Of a DNA stretch of 64,000 nt, positions 43,306 to 52,712 are shown piece after piece; positions within the stretch are counted from its first letter, which is position 1, and every line of letters starts with the position of its first letter. Where the stretch lies: positions 1-64,000 of the forward strand of contig CALWXT010000004.1 in the NCBI GenBank assembly GCA_944385575.1, in the 5' to 3' direction. Below the pieces are notes generated by a model. It was not told where the DNA came from and ran no database searches. It saw only the letters and a program-made list of their open reading frames with translations. This stretch comes from an uncultured Flavonifractor sp. GTDB taxonomy: Bacteria > Bacillota > Clostridia > Oscillospirales > Oscillospiraceae. The translations under genes were made by a program, and so were the position numbers.

Positions 43306-44832
43306 TCAGCGTTTTCTTGGAATCAGAAGCAGACGGCCGCCCACAGGCGCGTCCTCCTCCAATGCGTTGGCCTGGATGATATCCCCCGCCGTTGTGCCGT
43401 AGGCTTTGGCGATATCCCACAGCCGTTCGCCTGGACCCACCATGCGCAGCACGATGGACGGCCGCTGGCTGTGATCCAGCGGTTCCCCCTCCTCCATAGT
43501 AATGCCGGAGATGGCAGGTACCGTGCGGGAGGCCAGCGCCATGTACCGGAAACTGACCGGGAAGCGCACCTCCATACCTCCCGCAGCGGCAGCGGCAAAA
43601 ATCGGTGCCGTGCAGCAGCAATGGCAGCTGCACACAGCGTATTCAGGCAGCTCCAGCGTACAGGCTACCTGGAGAGGCCGGGTGACAGAGCCCATGTCGC
43701 CTTCGTCCGTCTGATAGAGTGCAGTAACGCTGACCTGAGCAGTCACAGTCACCCGCTCCCCGTCACGATTTTGGGTGATGGGGCCAACGGAGGCATAGGC
43801 GTCAACGGCATCCTTCAGCAACGCGCCGGTCTCCAGCAGTTCCCGAACGGTGATCTCTTTCTCGCCCTGATCGATCAGCCGGGCCAGCGTATAGTCCCGG
43901 TAATCCGCTGTCATGGGATACATGGTGGAGTAGGCGTCCGTCAGCATCTGGACGGCACGGGCCTCCCGGATGACCGCCTGTGCCAGCAGGTCGAGGGACA
44001 CGCTGAACAGCCTGCCGTCTCCCCCGTCCATGGTGCAGTCCAGATCGGTCACGATCACCTGTACCTCACATCCGGCATCCTCCCCCGCTCCGCTGACCTC
44101 CATGATCTGAGAGAAGGGCAGCTCAAATTCCGCGGTAAAAAGGCCGCCGTCCGCGCCCCGGCAGAGCAGCTGAAGCTGGGTTTCCCCTTTGAAAATGAGT
44201 TTGTTGCCGATCACCTTGGCTTCATTGCAGCGCACGTAGGCCCGGCTTTTCAGCAGCTCCTCCGCCTCCGGTTTTCCGCTGGACAGAGTCAGATCGTCAG
44301 AAAATGTAAATGCTTTTTCCTGTACACATACTGTGACATAAGCGTCATACTGTTGAGACAGCTGCTCTATACCGAAGTGCGCCCGATCCGGCACACTGCT
44401 GCACACAGACATGCTGGAGGGGCAAAATACCTGTATGTCTGCCGCCAGACTCACGCGTACCAGCACTTTCCTGGGGTTGAGCAGCTTGGCGTCGGCTGAC
44501 TGCACCCTGGGAATTGCCGTAACTAGGCAGGCAGGATGAATACCTGGGGCATCGGCGGTACAGGTAAAAGGCAGGGACACCTCCATACGCCGCAGACCAT
44601 CCGCACCGTCAGGCAGATAGAGCAGAACGGCCCGCACCGTACCGGACAGCTCCACCCGCCCCTCCTGCGCCTCTTTCCCCGCCAGGCATACTGTGCCCTC
44701 CACATCGCAGATCCGCAGGATATCCGGGCAGGCATCCGGTACGATGGCCTCCAGCGTTTCCTCACGGCAAACCGTGGTGTCCAGTATGGTACCGCAGCCG
44801 TTCAGCTCGGTTCGTTCCAGTTCCAGCTCCAT
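43306..44832 (-). CDS. SPOCS (DUF3794) and LysM domain protein
   Basis: 508-residue protein with repeated SPOCS/DUF3794 domains (about 30-150, 170-290 and 320-420), a fold found in clostridial coat and exosporium proteins. A C-terminal LysM domain (about 462-506: MVGPGERLWDIAKAYGT ... NALEEDAP ... LLLIPRK) would bind peptidoglycan. No signal peptide, so it is likely made in the mother cell and deposited on the spore. A CATACAAG near 44866 is reminiscent of a sigma-E -10, but no matching -35 is seen. It lies between spoVM and spoIVA. Confidence 0.87.
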   Translation of the reverse strand: MELELERTELNGCGTILDTTVCREETLEAIVPDACPDILRICDVEGTVCLAGKEAQEGRVELSGTVRAVLLYLPDGADGLRRMEVSLPFTCTADAPGIHPACLVTAIPRVQSADAKLLNPRKVLVRVSLAADIQVFCPSSMSVCSSVPDRAHFGIEQLSQQYDAYVTVCVQEKAFTFSDDLTLSSGKPEAEELLKSRAYVRCNEAKVIGNKLIFKGETQLQLLCRGADGGLFTAEFELPFSQIMEVSGAGEDAGCEVQVIVTDLDCTMDGGDGRLFSVSLDLLAQAVIREARAVQMLTDAYSTMYPMTADYRDYTLARLIDQGEKEITVRELLETGALLKDAVDAYASVGPITQNRDGERVTVTAQVSVTALYQTDEGDMGSVTRPLQVACTLELPEYAVCSCHCCCTAPIFAAAAAGGMEVRFPVSFRYMALASRTVPAISGITMEEGEPLDHSQRPSIVLRMVGPGERLWDIAKAYGTTAGDIIQANALEEDAPVGGRLLLIPRKR

Positions 44833-44905
44833 ATTGTTCCACTCCTTGTATGGTCTGATACAGTCTTGCTACCAGACTATATGTCCAAGGAGGGGTTGGT
44901 ATGCC

Positions 44906-44980
44906 TCAGCCCCGAATACCGAAAATGGTTTTCAGAATCCCCCGCAGGGCTTTTGGAGATTTTACCACCACAATCTTCAT
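44906..44980 (-). CDS. spoVM: Stage V sporulation protein M, 24 residues
   Basis: Micro-ORF for an amphipathic helix. Its pattern MK....K.PKAL.GIL matches SpoVM: Lys2, Lys7, Pro9, Lys10, Leu12, Gly14, Ile15 and a basic residue at 17 line up with the Bacillus protein, including the Pro9 that is key for sensing convex membrane. GGGAGG lies 7 bases before the ATG. It follows prkC-rsgA-thiN, as in Bacillus where spoVM comes right after thiN. It should anchor SpoIVA to the forespore; spoIVA itself is 1.7 kb downstream. Confidence 0.85.
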   Translation of the reverse strand: MKIVVVKSPKALRGILKTIFGIRG

Positions 44981-45147
44981 CCCAATGCCTCCCTATCAGT
45001 CAGAATTTGTTTGAGCCAGCTTCTGCCCTGGTACCCCACCCAGGCGCCCGCACCGAAAGCGGCCAGGCAGAGCGGATGACACAGCAGAGCCGCACCCGCC
45101 GCGCAGACAACCGCCGTACCCAGCCGCTTTTTGCCCTGTGACGTCAT
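44977..45147 (-). CDS. Small 56-residue membrane protein between thiN and spoVM
   Basis: Unrecognised small protein: basic N terminus (TSQGKKRLG), one hydrophobic stretch of about 30 residues (AVVCAAGAALLCHPL and following), then a polar tail. Its stop overlaps the spoVM start (ATGA), so the two are translationally coupled. GGAGG is 8 bases before its ATG, inside the right arm of a long hairpin. Position suggests a sporulation role, but no homology is claimed. Confidence 0.7.
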   Translation of the reverse strand: MTSQGKKRLGTAVVCAAGAALLCHPLCLAAFGAGAWVGYQGRSWLKQILTDREALG

Positions 45148-45200
45148 AAAAGCCGCCTCCCTTACTGGTTCTGACCCAGTATACGCAGGAGGCGGCTTTT
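45148..45200 (-). terminator. Long hairpin after thiN that also covers the ribosome site of the small membrane protein
   Basis: Perfect 13-base arms (45148-45160, 45188-45200) enclosing a second hairpin ACTGG/CCAGT. On the minus strand the 3' arm ends in TTTT and contains the GGAGG of the following gene, whose ATG comes next. It can act as a terminator for thiN and can hide the ribosome site in read-through RNA. Confidence 0.75.
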
Positions 45201-45204
45201 GTGT

Positions 45205-45864
45205 TCAATATGGGATTTTATCTTCCCGCTGGCTGCGGATCAGGAGGGCGCTGCCTTTGGTGATGGTGATTTCCATGACGTGCTGTCTGGGCTCGTTGCT
45301 GATAGACAAGGTATCGCCCCGTGTCAACTCTGCACACTCCAGAGGGTACTTCATGCCCCTCAGTGTAACGCCTGATACTTTATGATCCAACGGGGCCAGA
45401 GAGAGATAATGATAGTGAGGATCATCCTCGAACCGGGTGTTGCCGGACCGGAGCAGGCGCACCTCGTTGTCTTCATCCACGATCATACCCTCGCCGCCTC
45501 GGTCGGCCAGCCATTCCAGCAAAAGCAGATTGGACATGGTATGATCCAGCCGACCGCCGGTGCATCCACAGAGCAGCAGCCGGGAGATACCCATGGACAG
45601 CGCTTCGTCCATGGCGGCCTGAAGGTCGGTCATATCCTTCTCCACCGGAAGGGTCACACACGGTACGTCCAGCTCCGGCCGGGAACCGGAGTCCCAGTCG
45701 CCGATGAGAAAATCAGGCTTCAGCCCGGCGGTACACGCGTTGGCATACCCACCGTCGGCACAGAACACCATCCATTGGCTGCCCTTCAGATAAGGCGCCA
45801 GAAATGCGCCATCCCTCCATGGCGCAGCGCCTATAATCAGTCCACGTTTCCCTTCCGCTGCCAT
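45205..45864 (-). CDS. thiN: Thiamine pyrophosphokinase ThiN
   Basis: Makes thiamine diphosphate from thiamine and ATP. 219 residues: N-terminal catalytic domain with ADGGYANA, IGDWDS and EKDMTDLQAA, followed by GCTGGRLDH, then a C-terminal thiamin-binding beta domain. Its start lies inside the rsgA 3' end (28-base overlap). In Bacillus a ribulose-phosphate epimerase gene lies between these two; it is missing here. Confidence 0.94.
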   Translation of the reverse strand: MAAEGKRGLIIGAAPWRDGAFLAPYLKGSQWMVFCADGGYANACTAGLKPDFLIGDWDSGSRPELDVPCVTLPVEKDMTDLQAAMDEALSMGISRLLLCGCTGGRLDHTMSNLLLLEWLADRGGEGMIVDEDNEVRLLRSGNTRFEDDPHYHYLSLAPLDHKVSGVTLRGMKYPLECAELTRGDTLSISNEPRQHVMEITITKGSALLIRSQREDKIPY

Positions 45865-46730
45865 TCCGGCACTTCCTTTGCCTGTTCATACAGCCGCACA
45901 TAACTGGCATGGCGGCTTTGGGGGATTTCACCCGCTTTGACCGCCTGCAAAACTGCACAGCCTTTTTCCTTTACATGTGCACAGCCCGTAAACCGACACT
46001 GGCCCAGATAGGGTCTGAATTCCCGGAAAGCATGTTCCAGATCTTCCGGCCGGCGCTGTTCCATCTCCTCGGTGTCAAAAGAGGAGAAGCCGGGCGTATC
46101 TGCCACAATAGCGCCGTTATCCAGTCGGAACAACTCCACGTGCCGGGTAGTATGCCTGCCCCGGCCCAGCTTGTCCGAAACCGCTCCCACCTGGAGGTGG
46201 AAATCCGGCTGGAGGGCATTCAGAATGCTGGACTTTCCTACACCGGAGTTCCCTGTAAAGGCGGATACCTTCCCGGCAATCAGGCGGCTCAGTTCCGGAA
46301 TACCCTCCCCTGTTTCCGCACTCACCCGCAGGGTGGTGAAGCCAGCCTTTACATAGGTCTGATACAGTTCCTCCGCACCGTCCAGATCGCACTTGTTAAG
46401 CACGATAATGCTGTCACAGTCCCGCCCCTCCGCAATAGATACCACCCGGTCGATCAGGAACGGATCGGTCACCGGGATGGCCCCGGAGGCCACCACCACC
46501 AGCTGGTCGATGTTGGCCACCGCGGGGCGCTGGAACTGATTTTTCCGAGGAAGAATGGCGTCCAAAATGCCGCTGTCCTCTTCCAGAATGGTGAAGGACA
46601 CCCGATCGCCCACCAGAGGGGTCAGTTTCTGATGGCGGAACTTGCCGCGCCCGCGGCAGGCGATGAGGCGGCCATCACCGCCATCCACATAGTAGAAGCC
46701 GCTGAGGGCTTTTAAGATCACGCCCTCCAT
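45837..46730 (-). CDS. rsgA: Ribosome small-subunit GTPase RsgA (CpgA)
   Basis: Circularly permuted GTPase that checks 30S maturation. 297 residues: OB domain, then NKCDLDG (G4) before GNSGVGKSS (G1) and DTPGFSS (G3), then the zinc site with Cys and His in CRFTGCAHVKEKGC. The ATG at 46730 comes one base after the prkC stop; a longer in-frame start inside prkC is rejected. In Bacillus it is a substrate of PrkC, encoded next to it. Confidence 0.96.
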   Translation of the reverse strand: MEGVILKALSGFYYVDGGDGRLIACRGRGKFRHQKLTPLVGDRVSFTILEEDSGILDAILPRKNQFQRPAVANIDQLVVVASGAIPVTDPFLIDRVVSIAEGRDCDSIIVLNKCDLDGAEELYQTYVKAGFTTLRVSAETGEGIPELSRLIAGKVSAFTGNSGVGKSSILNALQPDFHLQVGAVSDKLGRGRHTTRHVELFRLDNGAIVADTPGFSSFDTEEMEQRRPEDLEHAFREFRPYLGQCRFTGCAHVKEKGCAVLQAVKAGEIPQSRHASYVRLYEQAKEVPEWQRKGNVD

Positions 46731-46731
46731 A

Positions 46732-48825
46732 TCAGCTGAAATTGACAGGTCGGGTCCAGGCTTCCTGTCCGTCAATATAGACCGTGACATCGCGGACGCC
46801 ACTGCTGGTAAGCGGAATTAGTATCGTCTGCATCTTGGTCTCAACGGTATCGTTATACTGTTCCTGACCGTCCATGATCACGGTAACATTGACGGACTCC
46901 CGTCCATCTCTGGGCAGATCCACCTGGACAGAAACCGTTTTCTCTACAGTCCCTCCCCCGGGCGTCTGCGTGGGCTCCGTGCTGGGTTCTGTGTTGGGCG
47001 TCTCACTGGTTTCAGGGGGAGCGCTGGGATCGGGACCCATGCTTACCCGGAAGGAAATCTCCGTCCCCTTCTCCACCGAGGTTCCGTTTTCGATGCTCTG
47101 CCAGGTAATGCGGCCAGCTTCCACGTCACTGTATTCCGGTGTTACCTCAGATACCACAAGACCAAGATTTTCCTCAGCCTTCTTACGGGCATCTTCCTCC
47201 GACATACCCAGGAAAGAGATCACAGTGACCTTCTCCGGCTTCTTGCCAGAACTGACTACCAGTTCCACCTTTTCAACCTCATCCAGCGGGGTGTCAAAGG
47301 CAGGATCTTGGGAGATGACATAATTCTCATTTACATCATCAGACTCTTCCTGACGGATGGTCAGGTTCCCTGCTGCTTCAGAGAAGCCCATCTTTTCCAG
47401 ACGGTCCACTGCGATGCGGTAGTCCAGGTTTTCCAGATCAGGCATTTTCTGATTGGCTTCGCTGCTCTGGCTGCCATCACTGACGTCCACAGTAATGGTA
47501 GCACCGGCAGAAGCGTTGCGGCCCTTCTCCGGCGTTTGGTTAACAATACAGCCCTCAGGCAGGTCGCTGGCCACTATGTTCCCCTGGACGATCTGGAATT
47601 GCGCTTCCACCACATCTTCCAATGCCTGGGCCTCCACAAGGGTTTTACCATAAAGGTCAGGTACATTGTAGACAGTGTCCCCGGTAATACCAAGGCCGCT
47701 GAAGAAGGAGACAAACAGGAAAACACCAATGCCTACCAGGAAGATGACAACCGCCGCGATAGCCAGAATGATGGGCAGCCTGCTGCCCCGATCTGCATAA
47801 TCGTCATACTCATTGTCCCGTTCCGGCTTACTCTGGCGTTTCCGTGGACGGGGTTCCGGCTCCTCCTGAGGATACTTGGCGCTGTGGGCAGGCTGAGGCC
47901 GCACGCTGTGCGGCGTATTGGCACCCAGAACCTGGGTAGGCTCATCCCCGTCTGTCACCAGCAGGTCGGCAGACGTGTAATCAAAGTTAATGGAGGGATT
48001 TTTACGGAACTCCTCCAGGTCGGCCAGCATTGCATCGGCGGAGATATACCGCTGGTTTACGTCGGAAGCCATAGCCTTCATAGTTATGGCCTCCAATGCC
48101 TCTGGGATCTCCGGGTCAATCTCCCTGGGCGACAGCGGGATGGAATTGATATGCTGGATCGCCACCGCTACAGGGGAATCCCCCTCATAGGGCAGACGCC
48201 CGGTAATCATCTCATACAGCACCACGCCGGCAGAATAGATATCGCTGCGGGCGTCGATATGGCTGCCTCTGGCCTGCTCCGGAGAGATATAGTGGACGGA
48301 GCCAAGGGCCTCCTGGGTCAGGGTTGCCTGGGCAGACGAGGTAAGGCGGGCAATTCCGAAGTCGGCCACCTTTAGGCTTCCGTCCCGCAGGACCATCACA
48401 TTGTGGGGCTTGATGTCCCGGTGAATGATTCCGCGGCTGTGGGCGTGGGAAAGCGCCTTCATAATCTGGGTTATAAAATGGAGCGCCTCACGCCAGGCCA
48501 GCTTACCGCCCTTTTTCTGCATATATTGCTTGAGGGTAATGCCGTCCAGCAGCTCCATAACGATATAGTCCAGCTCGGGGGTGTGGGACACATCGTAAAC
48601 GGCCATGATATTGGGGTGGGAGAGCATGGCAACGGCCTGGGATTCGTCGTGGAACCGGCGGCGGAACTCGGCGTCCTGTGCCAGCTCCTCCTTGAGGATC
48701 TTGATGGCCACCAGCCGGTTAAGGCGGTGATCCCGGCCCTTGAAGACCACTGCCATGCCGCCGATCCCGATGCGCTCCAGAATCTCATATCGGTTATCGA
48801 GTAATTTCCCTATGTACTGATCCAT
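46732..48825 (-). CDS. prkC: PASTA-domain serine/threonine protein kinase PrkC
   Basis: Membrane kinase that senses muropeptides and controls growth, division and germination. 697 residues: kinase domain (about 10-270) with GIGGMAVVFKG, Lys in VAIKILK, HRDIKPHN and DFGIARL; a basic linker; one transmembrane helix (about 352-376); three PASTA repeats outside (about 385-590); then a Pro/Thr-rich spacer and a C-terminal beta domain of about 80 residues. GGGGG-type ribosome site before the ATG. Pairs with prpC upstream. Confidence 0.96.
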   Translation of the reverse strand: MDQYIGKLLDNRYEILERIGIGGMAVVFKGRDHRLNRLVAIKILKEELAQDAEFRRRFHDESQAVAMLSHPNIMAVYDVSHTPELDYIVMELLDGITLKQYMQKKGGKLAWREALHFITQIMKALSHAHSRGIIHRDIKPHNVMVLRDGSLKVADFGIARLTSSAQATLTQEALGSVHYISPEQARGSHIDARSDIYSAGVVLYEMITGRLPYEGDSPVAVAIQHINSIPLSPREIDPEIPEALEAITMKAMASDVNQRYISADAMLADLEEFRKNPSINFDYTSADLLVTDGDEPTQVLGANTPHSVRPQPAHSAKYPQEEPEPRPRKRQSKPERDNEYDDYADRGSRLPIILAIAAVVIFLVGIGVFLFVSFFSGLGITGDTVYNVPDLYGKTLVEAQALEDVVEAQFQIVQGNIVASDLPEGCIVNQTPEKGRNASAGATITVDVSDGSQSSEANQKMPDLENLDYRIAVDRLEKMGFSEAAGNLTIRQEESDDVNENYVISQDPAFDTPLDEVEKVELVVSSGKKPEKVTVISFLGMSEEDARKKAEENLGLVVSEVTPEYSDVEAGRITWQSIENGTSVEKGTEISFRVSMGPDPSAPPETSETPNTEPSTEPTQTPGGGTVEKTVSVQVDLPRDGRESVNVTVIMDGQEQYNDTVETKMQTILIPLTSSGVRDVTVYIDGQEAWTRPVNFS

Positions 48826-48841
48826 AGTTCATTACCCCCTT

Positions 48842-49573
48842 TTAAGCGATCTGAAAGAGGACGGCCGTCACATTATCCGGCGCGCCTCTGGACAGGGTGA
48901 TGTCCAGCAGCCGCTGGCAGCATTCCGCTGCCTCCCCGCCGTGGATCACCTCGTACAGGATCTCCTGATCCGTGACGACATTGCTCAGCCCGTCTGAGCA
49001 GAGCAGAAGGTAGTCGCCGTGCACCAGCTGCTTCTCATACAGATCCGCCCGAATCTGTTCCTCCGCCCCCAGCGCCCTGGTAATCAGGTTCTTCCGGGGA
49101 TGGGTACGCGCCTCCTCCGGCGTAATGTCGCCCCGGGCCACCATGTCCTCCACAACAGAGTGGTCCCGGGTCAGGCGGGTGATCCCGTCCTCGTTGATGT
49201 GATAGGCCCGGCTATCGCCGATGTTCAGCAAATAGGCCACATTGTCCACGATGAGCACCGCCACCATGGTAGTACCCATACCCCGGCAGTCCGGGTCAGC
49301 GCAGGCACGGCGGAAAACAGCGGAATTGGCCGTGGCCGCAGCCTGGCTCAAGACCGCCGGCGGGCCGGCTTCGTCACTGGGCTGCATGCTCTGCAGGGTG
49401 TCCACGAAGGTCTCCACTGCGATCAGGCTGGCAATATTGCCAGCCTTTGCGCCGCCCATGCCGTCACATACCACACCTACAGCCAGATGCTCCGAAGGCA
49501 CGTCTAAGTAATAGCCGTCCTGATTCTGGGTGCGGATAGCACCTTTATCAGTAACGCCCCATGCATATATCAT
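48842..49573 (-). CDS. prpC: PP2C-type protein phosphatase PrpC (Stp)
   Basis: Cytoplasmic Mn-dependent phosphatase that reverses PrkC phosphorylation. 243 residues with GAIRTQNQDGY, VCDGMGGAKAG, NIGDSRAY, TRDHSVV and LLCSDGLSNVV, the PP2C metal motifs. The ATG at 49573 is chosen because the family begins right before GVTDKG; a 48-residue upstream extension has no family similarity. Sixteen bases upstream of prkC. Confidence 0.95.
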   Translation of the reverse strand: MIYAWGVTDKGAIRTQNQDGYYLDVPSEHLAVGVVCDGMGGAKAGNIASLIAVETFVDTLQSMQPSDEAGPPAVLSQAAATANSAVFRRACADPDCRGMGTTMVAVLIVDNVAYLLNIGDSRAYHINEDGITRLTRDHSVVEDMVARGDITPEEARTHPRKNLITRALGAEEQIRADLYEKQLVHGDYLLLCSDGLSNVVTDQEILYEVIHGGEAAECCQRLLDITLSRGAPDNVTAVLFQIA

Positions 49574-49652
49574 AGTGAATCTGCCTCTTTCCCGTACGAA
49601 AATTGCACAGCCTGTCCCCCACCCTGCACGGCCGGGCGGAGATGCGTGTTTC

Positions 49653-50678
49653 CTATTCTTGTTCCTGCATGCGCTTGCGCCGGAGCTGGCCGCAGGAGGC
49701 GTCAATATCGCCGCCAAGCTTTCTGCGCACAGTGGCGGTAATCCCCTGCTGCTCCAGCCGTTTCTGGAAGGCCGCCACCCGGCGGCTGGGCTTTAGCGGG
49801 CTCTCCGCCACGTCGTTCAGGGGAATCAGGTTGACATGTCCCGGGGTCCCCTTCAAATGGCGTGCCAGCAGATCCGCCTGCCAGTCGGCATCGTTGACAC
49901 CGTCGATCATGGCATACTCATAGGAGATACGCCGGCCGGTCTTCTCAAAATAGCGCCGGCAGGTGTCAAACAGCTTCTCCACACCCACAGAGCGATTCAC
50001 AGGCATGATCCTGCTCCGCGTCTCATCATCCGGGGCATGCAGGGAAACGGATAATGTTAATTGTAACTGATGCTCCGCCAGTTTGTCAATTTTTTCAGTG
50101 AGTCCACAGGTGGACAGGGAGATATGCCGCATACCAATATTCAAACCGTCCGGGCTGTTTACCAGAGTCAGGAACCGCAGGACCGTATCAAAGTTATCCA
50201 GTGGTTCTCCAATGCCCATCAGTACGATATTACTGATAGGCAGCCCGGAATCCAGCTGCGTAAACAAAACCTGATCCAGCATCTCGGCGGGTGTCAGGTC
50301 GCGGACCTTGCCACCCAGAGTGGAGGCACAAAACGCACAGCCCATCCGGCAACCCACCTGTGAGGATATGCATACAGTATTCCCATGATGATAGCGCATC
50401 AAAACAGTCTCGATACAATTCCCGTCCCCCAGGCGCCATAAGTATTTCATCGTTCCGTCCAGAGCGGAAACCTGCTTGCGCTCCACCTCGGGCGGACAGA
50501 GAATGCAGGTTTCCTTCAGCTTCTCCCGAAGGGCCTTGGAGAGATTGGTCATCTCGTCAAAGGAGCGGGCCCCCCGGTGCAGCCACTGGAACACCTGCTT
50601 GGCGCGAAAGGCAGGTTCTCCCAACTCTTTGAAGAAAGCGGACATCTCCGCCAGATCCATGGATTTCAGATCGGTCAT
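49653..50678 (-). CDS. rlmN: 23S rRNA (adenine-2503-C2) methyltransferase RlmN
   Basis: Radical SAM enzyme that methylates A2503 of 23S rRNA and A37 of some tRNAs. 341 residues: N-terminal HhH-like part, radical SAM cluster CRMGCAFCAS, GMGEPL-like GIGEPLDN, and the conserved Cys near the C terminus (ASCGQLR). Start overlaps the rsmB stop. Confidence 0.97.
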   Translation of the reverse strand: MTDLKSMDLAEMSAFFKELGEPAFRAKQVFQWLHRGARSFDEMTNLSKALREKLKETCILCPPEVERKQVSALDGTMKYLWRLGDGNCIETVLMRYHHGNTVCISSQVGCRMGCAFCASTLGGKVRDLTPAEMLDQVLFTQLDSGLPISNIVLMGIGEPLDNFDTVLRFLTLVNSPDGLNIGMRHISLSTCGLTEKIDKLAEHQLQLTLSVSLHAPDDETRSRIMPVNRSVGVEKLFDTCRRYFEKTGRRISYEYAMIDGVNDADWQADLLARHLKGTPGHVNLIPLNDVAESPLKPSRRVAAFQKRLEQQGITATVRRKLGGDIDASCGQLRRKRMQEQE

Positions 50679-52000
50679 GAGCGTCTCCTCAATTTTGCAA
50701 AATAGAATCCATCGGTACCATGCCGGTGGGGCCAGCAGGTCACCATGCCGCCGATCGCATCATCTGCAAAGGGCCCTGGTGCCTGGAATTCCTCCGGTGT
50801 AAAGCAATTATGCTTTTCTAAAAAACTGTTCACAACAGCCTCGTTTTCCCGCTCCAGCAAGGTGCAGGTGGCGTAGAGCAGCGCCCCGCCGGGCCGCACA
50901 TAACGGGATACATTCTCCAGAATAGCCCGCTGTACATTGGGTAGTCCCTCCAGAGGCTTTGGGTCTTTATAGCGGATATCCGGCTTTTTCCGAATGATTC
51001 CCAGCCCGGAGCAGGGTACATCGGCAATAACCAGGTCAAACCTGTCAAGAAAATCATCTTTACAGGTCTTGCCGTCTAAGAGCTGCGCTGAAATACACTC
51101 CAGCCCAAGCCGGTGCGCGCCTGCCTGAATCAGCTCCATCTTATGGGGATGGATGTCACAGGACGTGACACTCCCCTTTCCACCCATGGCTATAGCGGCG
51201 GCAAAGGATTTTCCGCCTGGCGCGGCGCAGGCATCCAGTATGTCCATGCCGGGTCTGGGATCAGCTGCCAGTACTGCCAGCTTGGCTGCTGCATCCTGGA
51301 CGTAGAACAGTCCCTGACGGAATGCCTCGGACTGTTCCAGATTGCCGGTCCCCTCCAAAAGCAGACAATCCGGCAGCCACGGATGGGGTGTTACTGTCAT
51401 CCCCTCCTGCCGGAGCCGCTCTATAAGAGCAGGTGTTTCCACTTTACATGTATTGGTCTGAATATAAGTTGGCGGTTCCCCGTTATCAGCCGCTAGCAGA
51501 AGCTCAACCTCCTCCGGAGGCAAGCGGCATGAAAACTCCTCCACCAGCCACTGAGGATGACTGTAACGGACAGACGCATCCGGAGGCTGGGGCAGCGTCT
51601 CCTTTTGCCGGATCATGCTGCGCAGGACCCCATTTACCAAACCGGTGGAGCGGGGATTCCGGCTGTGGTGACGGGCCTGCTCCACCGCCTCGTCGACAGC
51701 GGCGTGATCGGGCACCCGATCCAGAAACAGGATCTGGTAGGCACCCAGCCGCAGCGCGCCCCGCACAGCAGGCTCCATTTTGGGCAGCGGTACCTTGGAT
51801 AGCCCGCCCAGCCAAAAATCCAGCAGCATCCGGTTTTGCAGGACGCCGAAACAAAGCCGGGTAGCCAGCGCGGCATCCCGTCCGTCCAGGCCAGCCCGTC
51901 CGGTTTCCTTTTTCAAAAAGCCGTCCGACCAGGCCCCCTGACGTTCGCAGGCAACCAGCGCCCGCAGCGCTACTTCCCGGGCTGAACTGCGCTCACTCAT
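50675..52000 (-). CDS. rsmB: 16S rRNA (cytosine-967-C5) methyltransferase RsmB
   Basis: 441 residues. N-terminal NusB-like domain (about 1-140), then a Rossmann methyltransferase domain with DACAAPGGKSF, DVPCSGLGI and the catalytic Cys in YATCTLLEREN. The ATG at 52000 has GGAGGG upstream. Position between fmt and rlmN follows the Bacillus order apart from two inserted genes. Confidence 0.96.
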   Translation of the reverse strand: MSERSSAREVALRALVACERQGAWSDGFLKKETGRAGLDGRDAALATRLCFGVLQNRMLLDFWLGGLSKVPLPKMEPAVRGALRLGAYQILFLDRVPDHAAVDEAVEQARHHSRNPRSTGLVNGVLRSMIRQKETLPQPPDASVRYSHPQWLVEEFSCRLPPEEVELLLAADNGEPPTYIQTNTCKVETPALIERLRQEGMTVTPHPWLPDCLLLEGTGNLEQSEAFRQGLFYVQDAAAKLAVLAADPRPGMDILDACAAPGGKSFAAAIAMGGKGSVTSCDIHPHKMELIQAGAHRLGLECISAQLLDGKTCKDDFLDRFDLVIADVPCSGLGIIRKKPDIRYKDPKPLEGLPNVQRAILENVSRYVRPGGALLYATCTLLERENEAVVNSFLEKHNCFTPEEFQAPGPFADDAIGGMVTCWPHRHGTDGFYFAKLRRRS

Positions 52001-52001
52001 C

Positions 52002-52700
52002 TCAATCCCTCCGCCGTCCGCCAAAGGCCAGCACGAACCGAAGCAGCTGCGCCAGGGACACCAGCAGCGCGGCCACATAGGTCATGGCGGCAGCGCCCAG
52101 TACCTTCTTTGCCCCTCTCAGTTCTTCCTCATCCAGCAGGTGGGTTTCCCGCAGGCTGACGATGGCGCGCCTGGAAGCGTTGAACTCCACAGGCAGCGTG
52201 ACGATCTGTCCTACCACAGCCAGGGAAAAGAGAATGACGCCCAGGCCAAACAGAGGCTGAGAATAAAGAAACAGGCCCAGGATGATCAGAATAATGGAAA
52301 GCTGGGAGCCAATGTTGCACACCGGAATTATGGCGGTACGCAGCTTGATGGGGCCATAGCCCTGGGCATATTGGACGGCATGGCCCGCCTCATGGGCAGC
52401 CACACCCACCGAAGCGATACTGGTAGAATTGTAAACGGCGTCGGACAGTCGGATCACATTACTTCTGGGATCATAGTGGTCGCTGAGCCGGCCGGCCACG
52501 CGCTCAATCCGCACATCATACACACCATGGGCCCGGAGTACGGCCTCTGCCGCCTGGGCACCGGTGAAACCCCTGGCGCTGCTGACACGGGAATAGCGGT
52601 TAAAGGTGGAGGACACGTTGAGCTGCGCCAAGAGGGCAATCAGCATGGCCGGCACCAGGATCATCCAGTAATAGGGATCATAGTAGTAGAAAAATGGCAT
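52002..52700 (-). CDS. Zinc metallopeptidase of the YugP family
   Basis: 232-residue membrane protein: an N-terminal hydrophobic helix, a cytoplasmic or surface domain with the zinc motif AAHEAGHAVQYAQ, then three further hydrophobic helices. This neutral zinc metallopeptidase family (YugP) is widespread in Firmicutes without a defined substrate. The ATG at 52700 is preferred since GGAGG precedes it; the ATG at 52712 lacks a ribosome site. Inserted between fmt and rsmB compared with Bacillus. Confidence 0.9.
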   Translation of the reverse strand: MPFFYYYDPYYWMILVPAMLIALLAQLNVSSTFNRYSRVSSARGFTGAQAAEAVLRAHGVYDVRIERVAGRLSDHYDPRSNVIRLSDAVYNSTSIASVGVAAHEAGHAVQYAQGYGPIKLRTAIIPVCNIGSQLSIILIILGLFLYSQPLFGLGVILFSLAVVGQIVTLPVEFNASRRAIVSLRETHLLDEEELRGAKKVLGAAAMTYVAALLVSLAQLLRFVLAFGGRRRD

Positions 52701-52712
52701 AAGAGCCTCCAT

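Noticed and set aside
44996..45208. 70-codon minus-strand frame across the thiN-spoVM gap
   Set aside because: It runs through the thiN terminator hairpin in a different frame. The 56-residue frame at 44977-45147 has a ribosome site and couples to spoVM, so it is the better gene.
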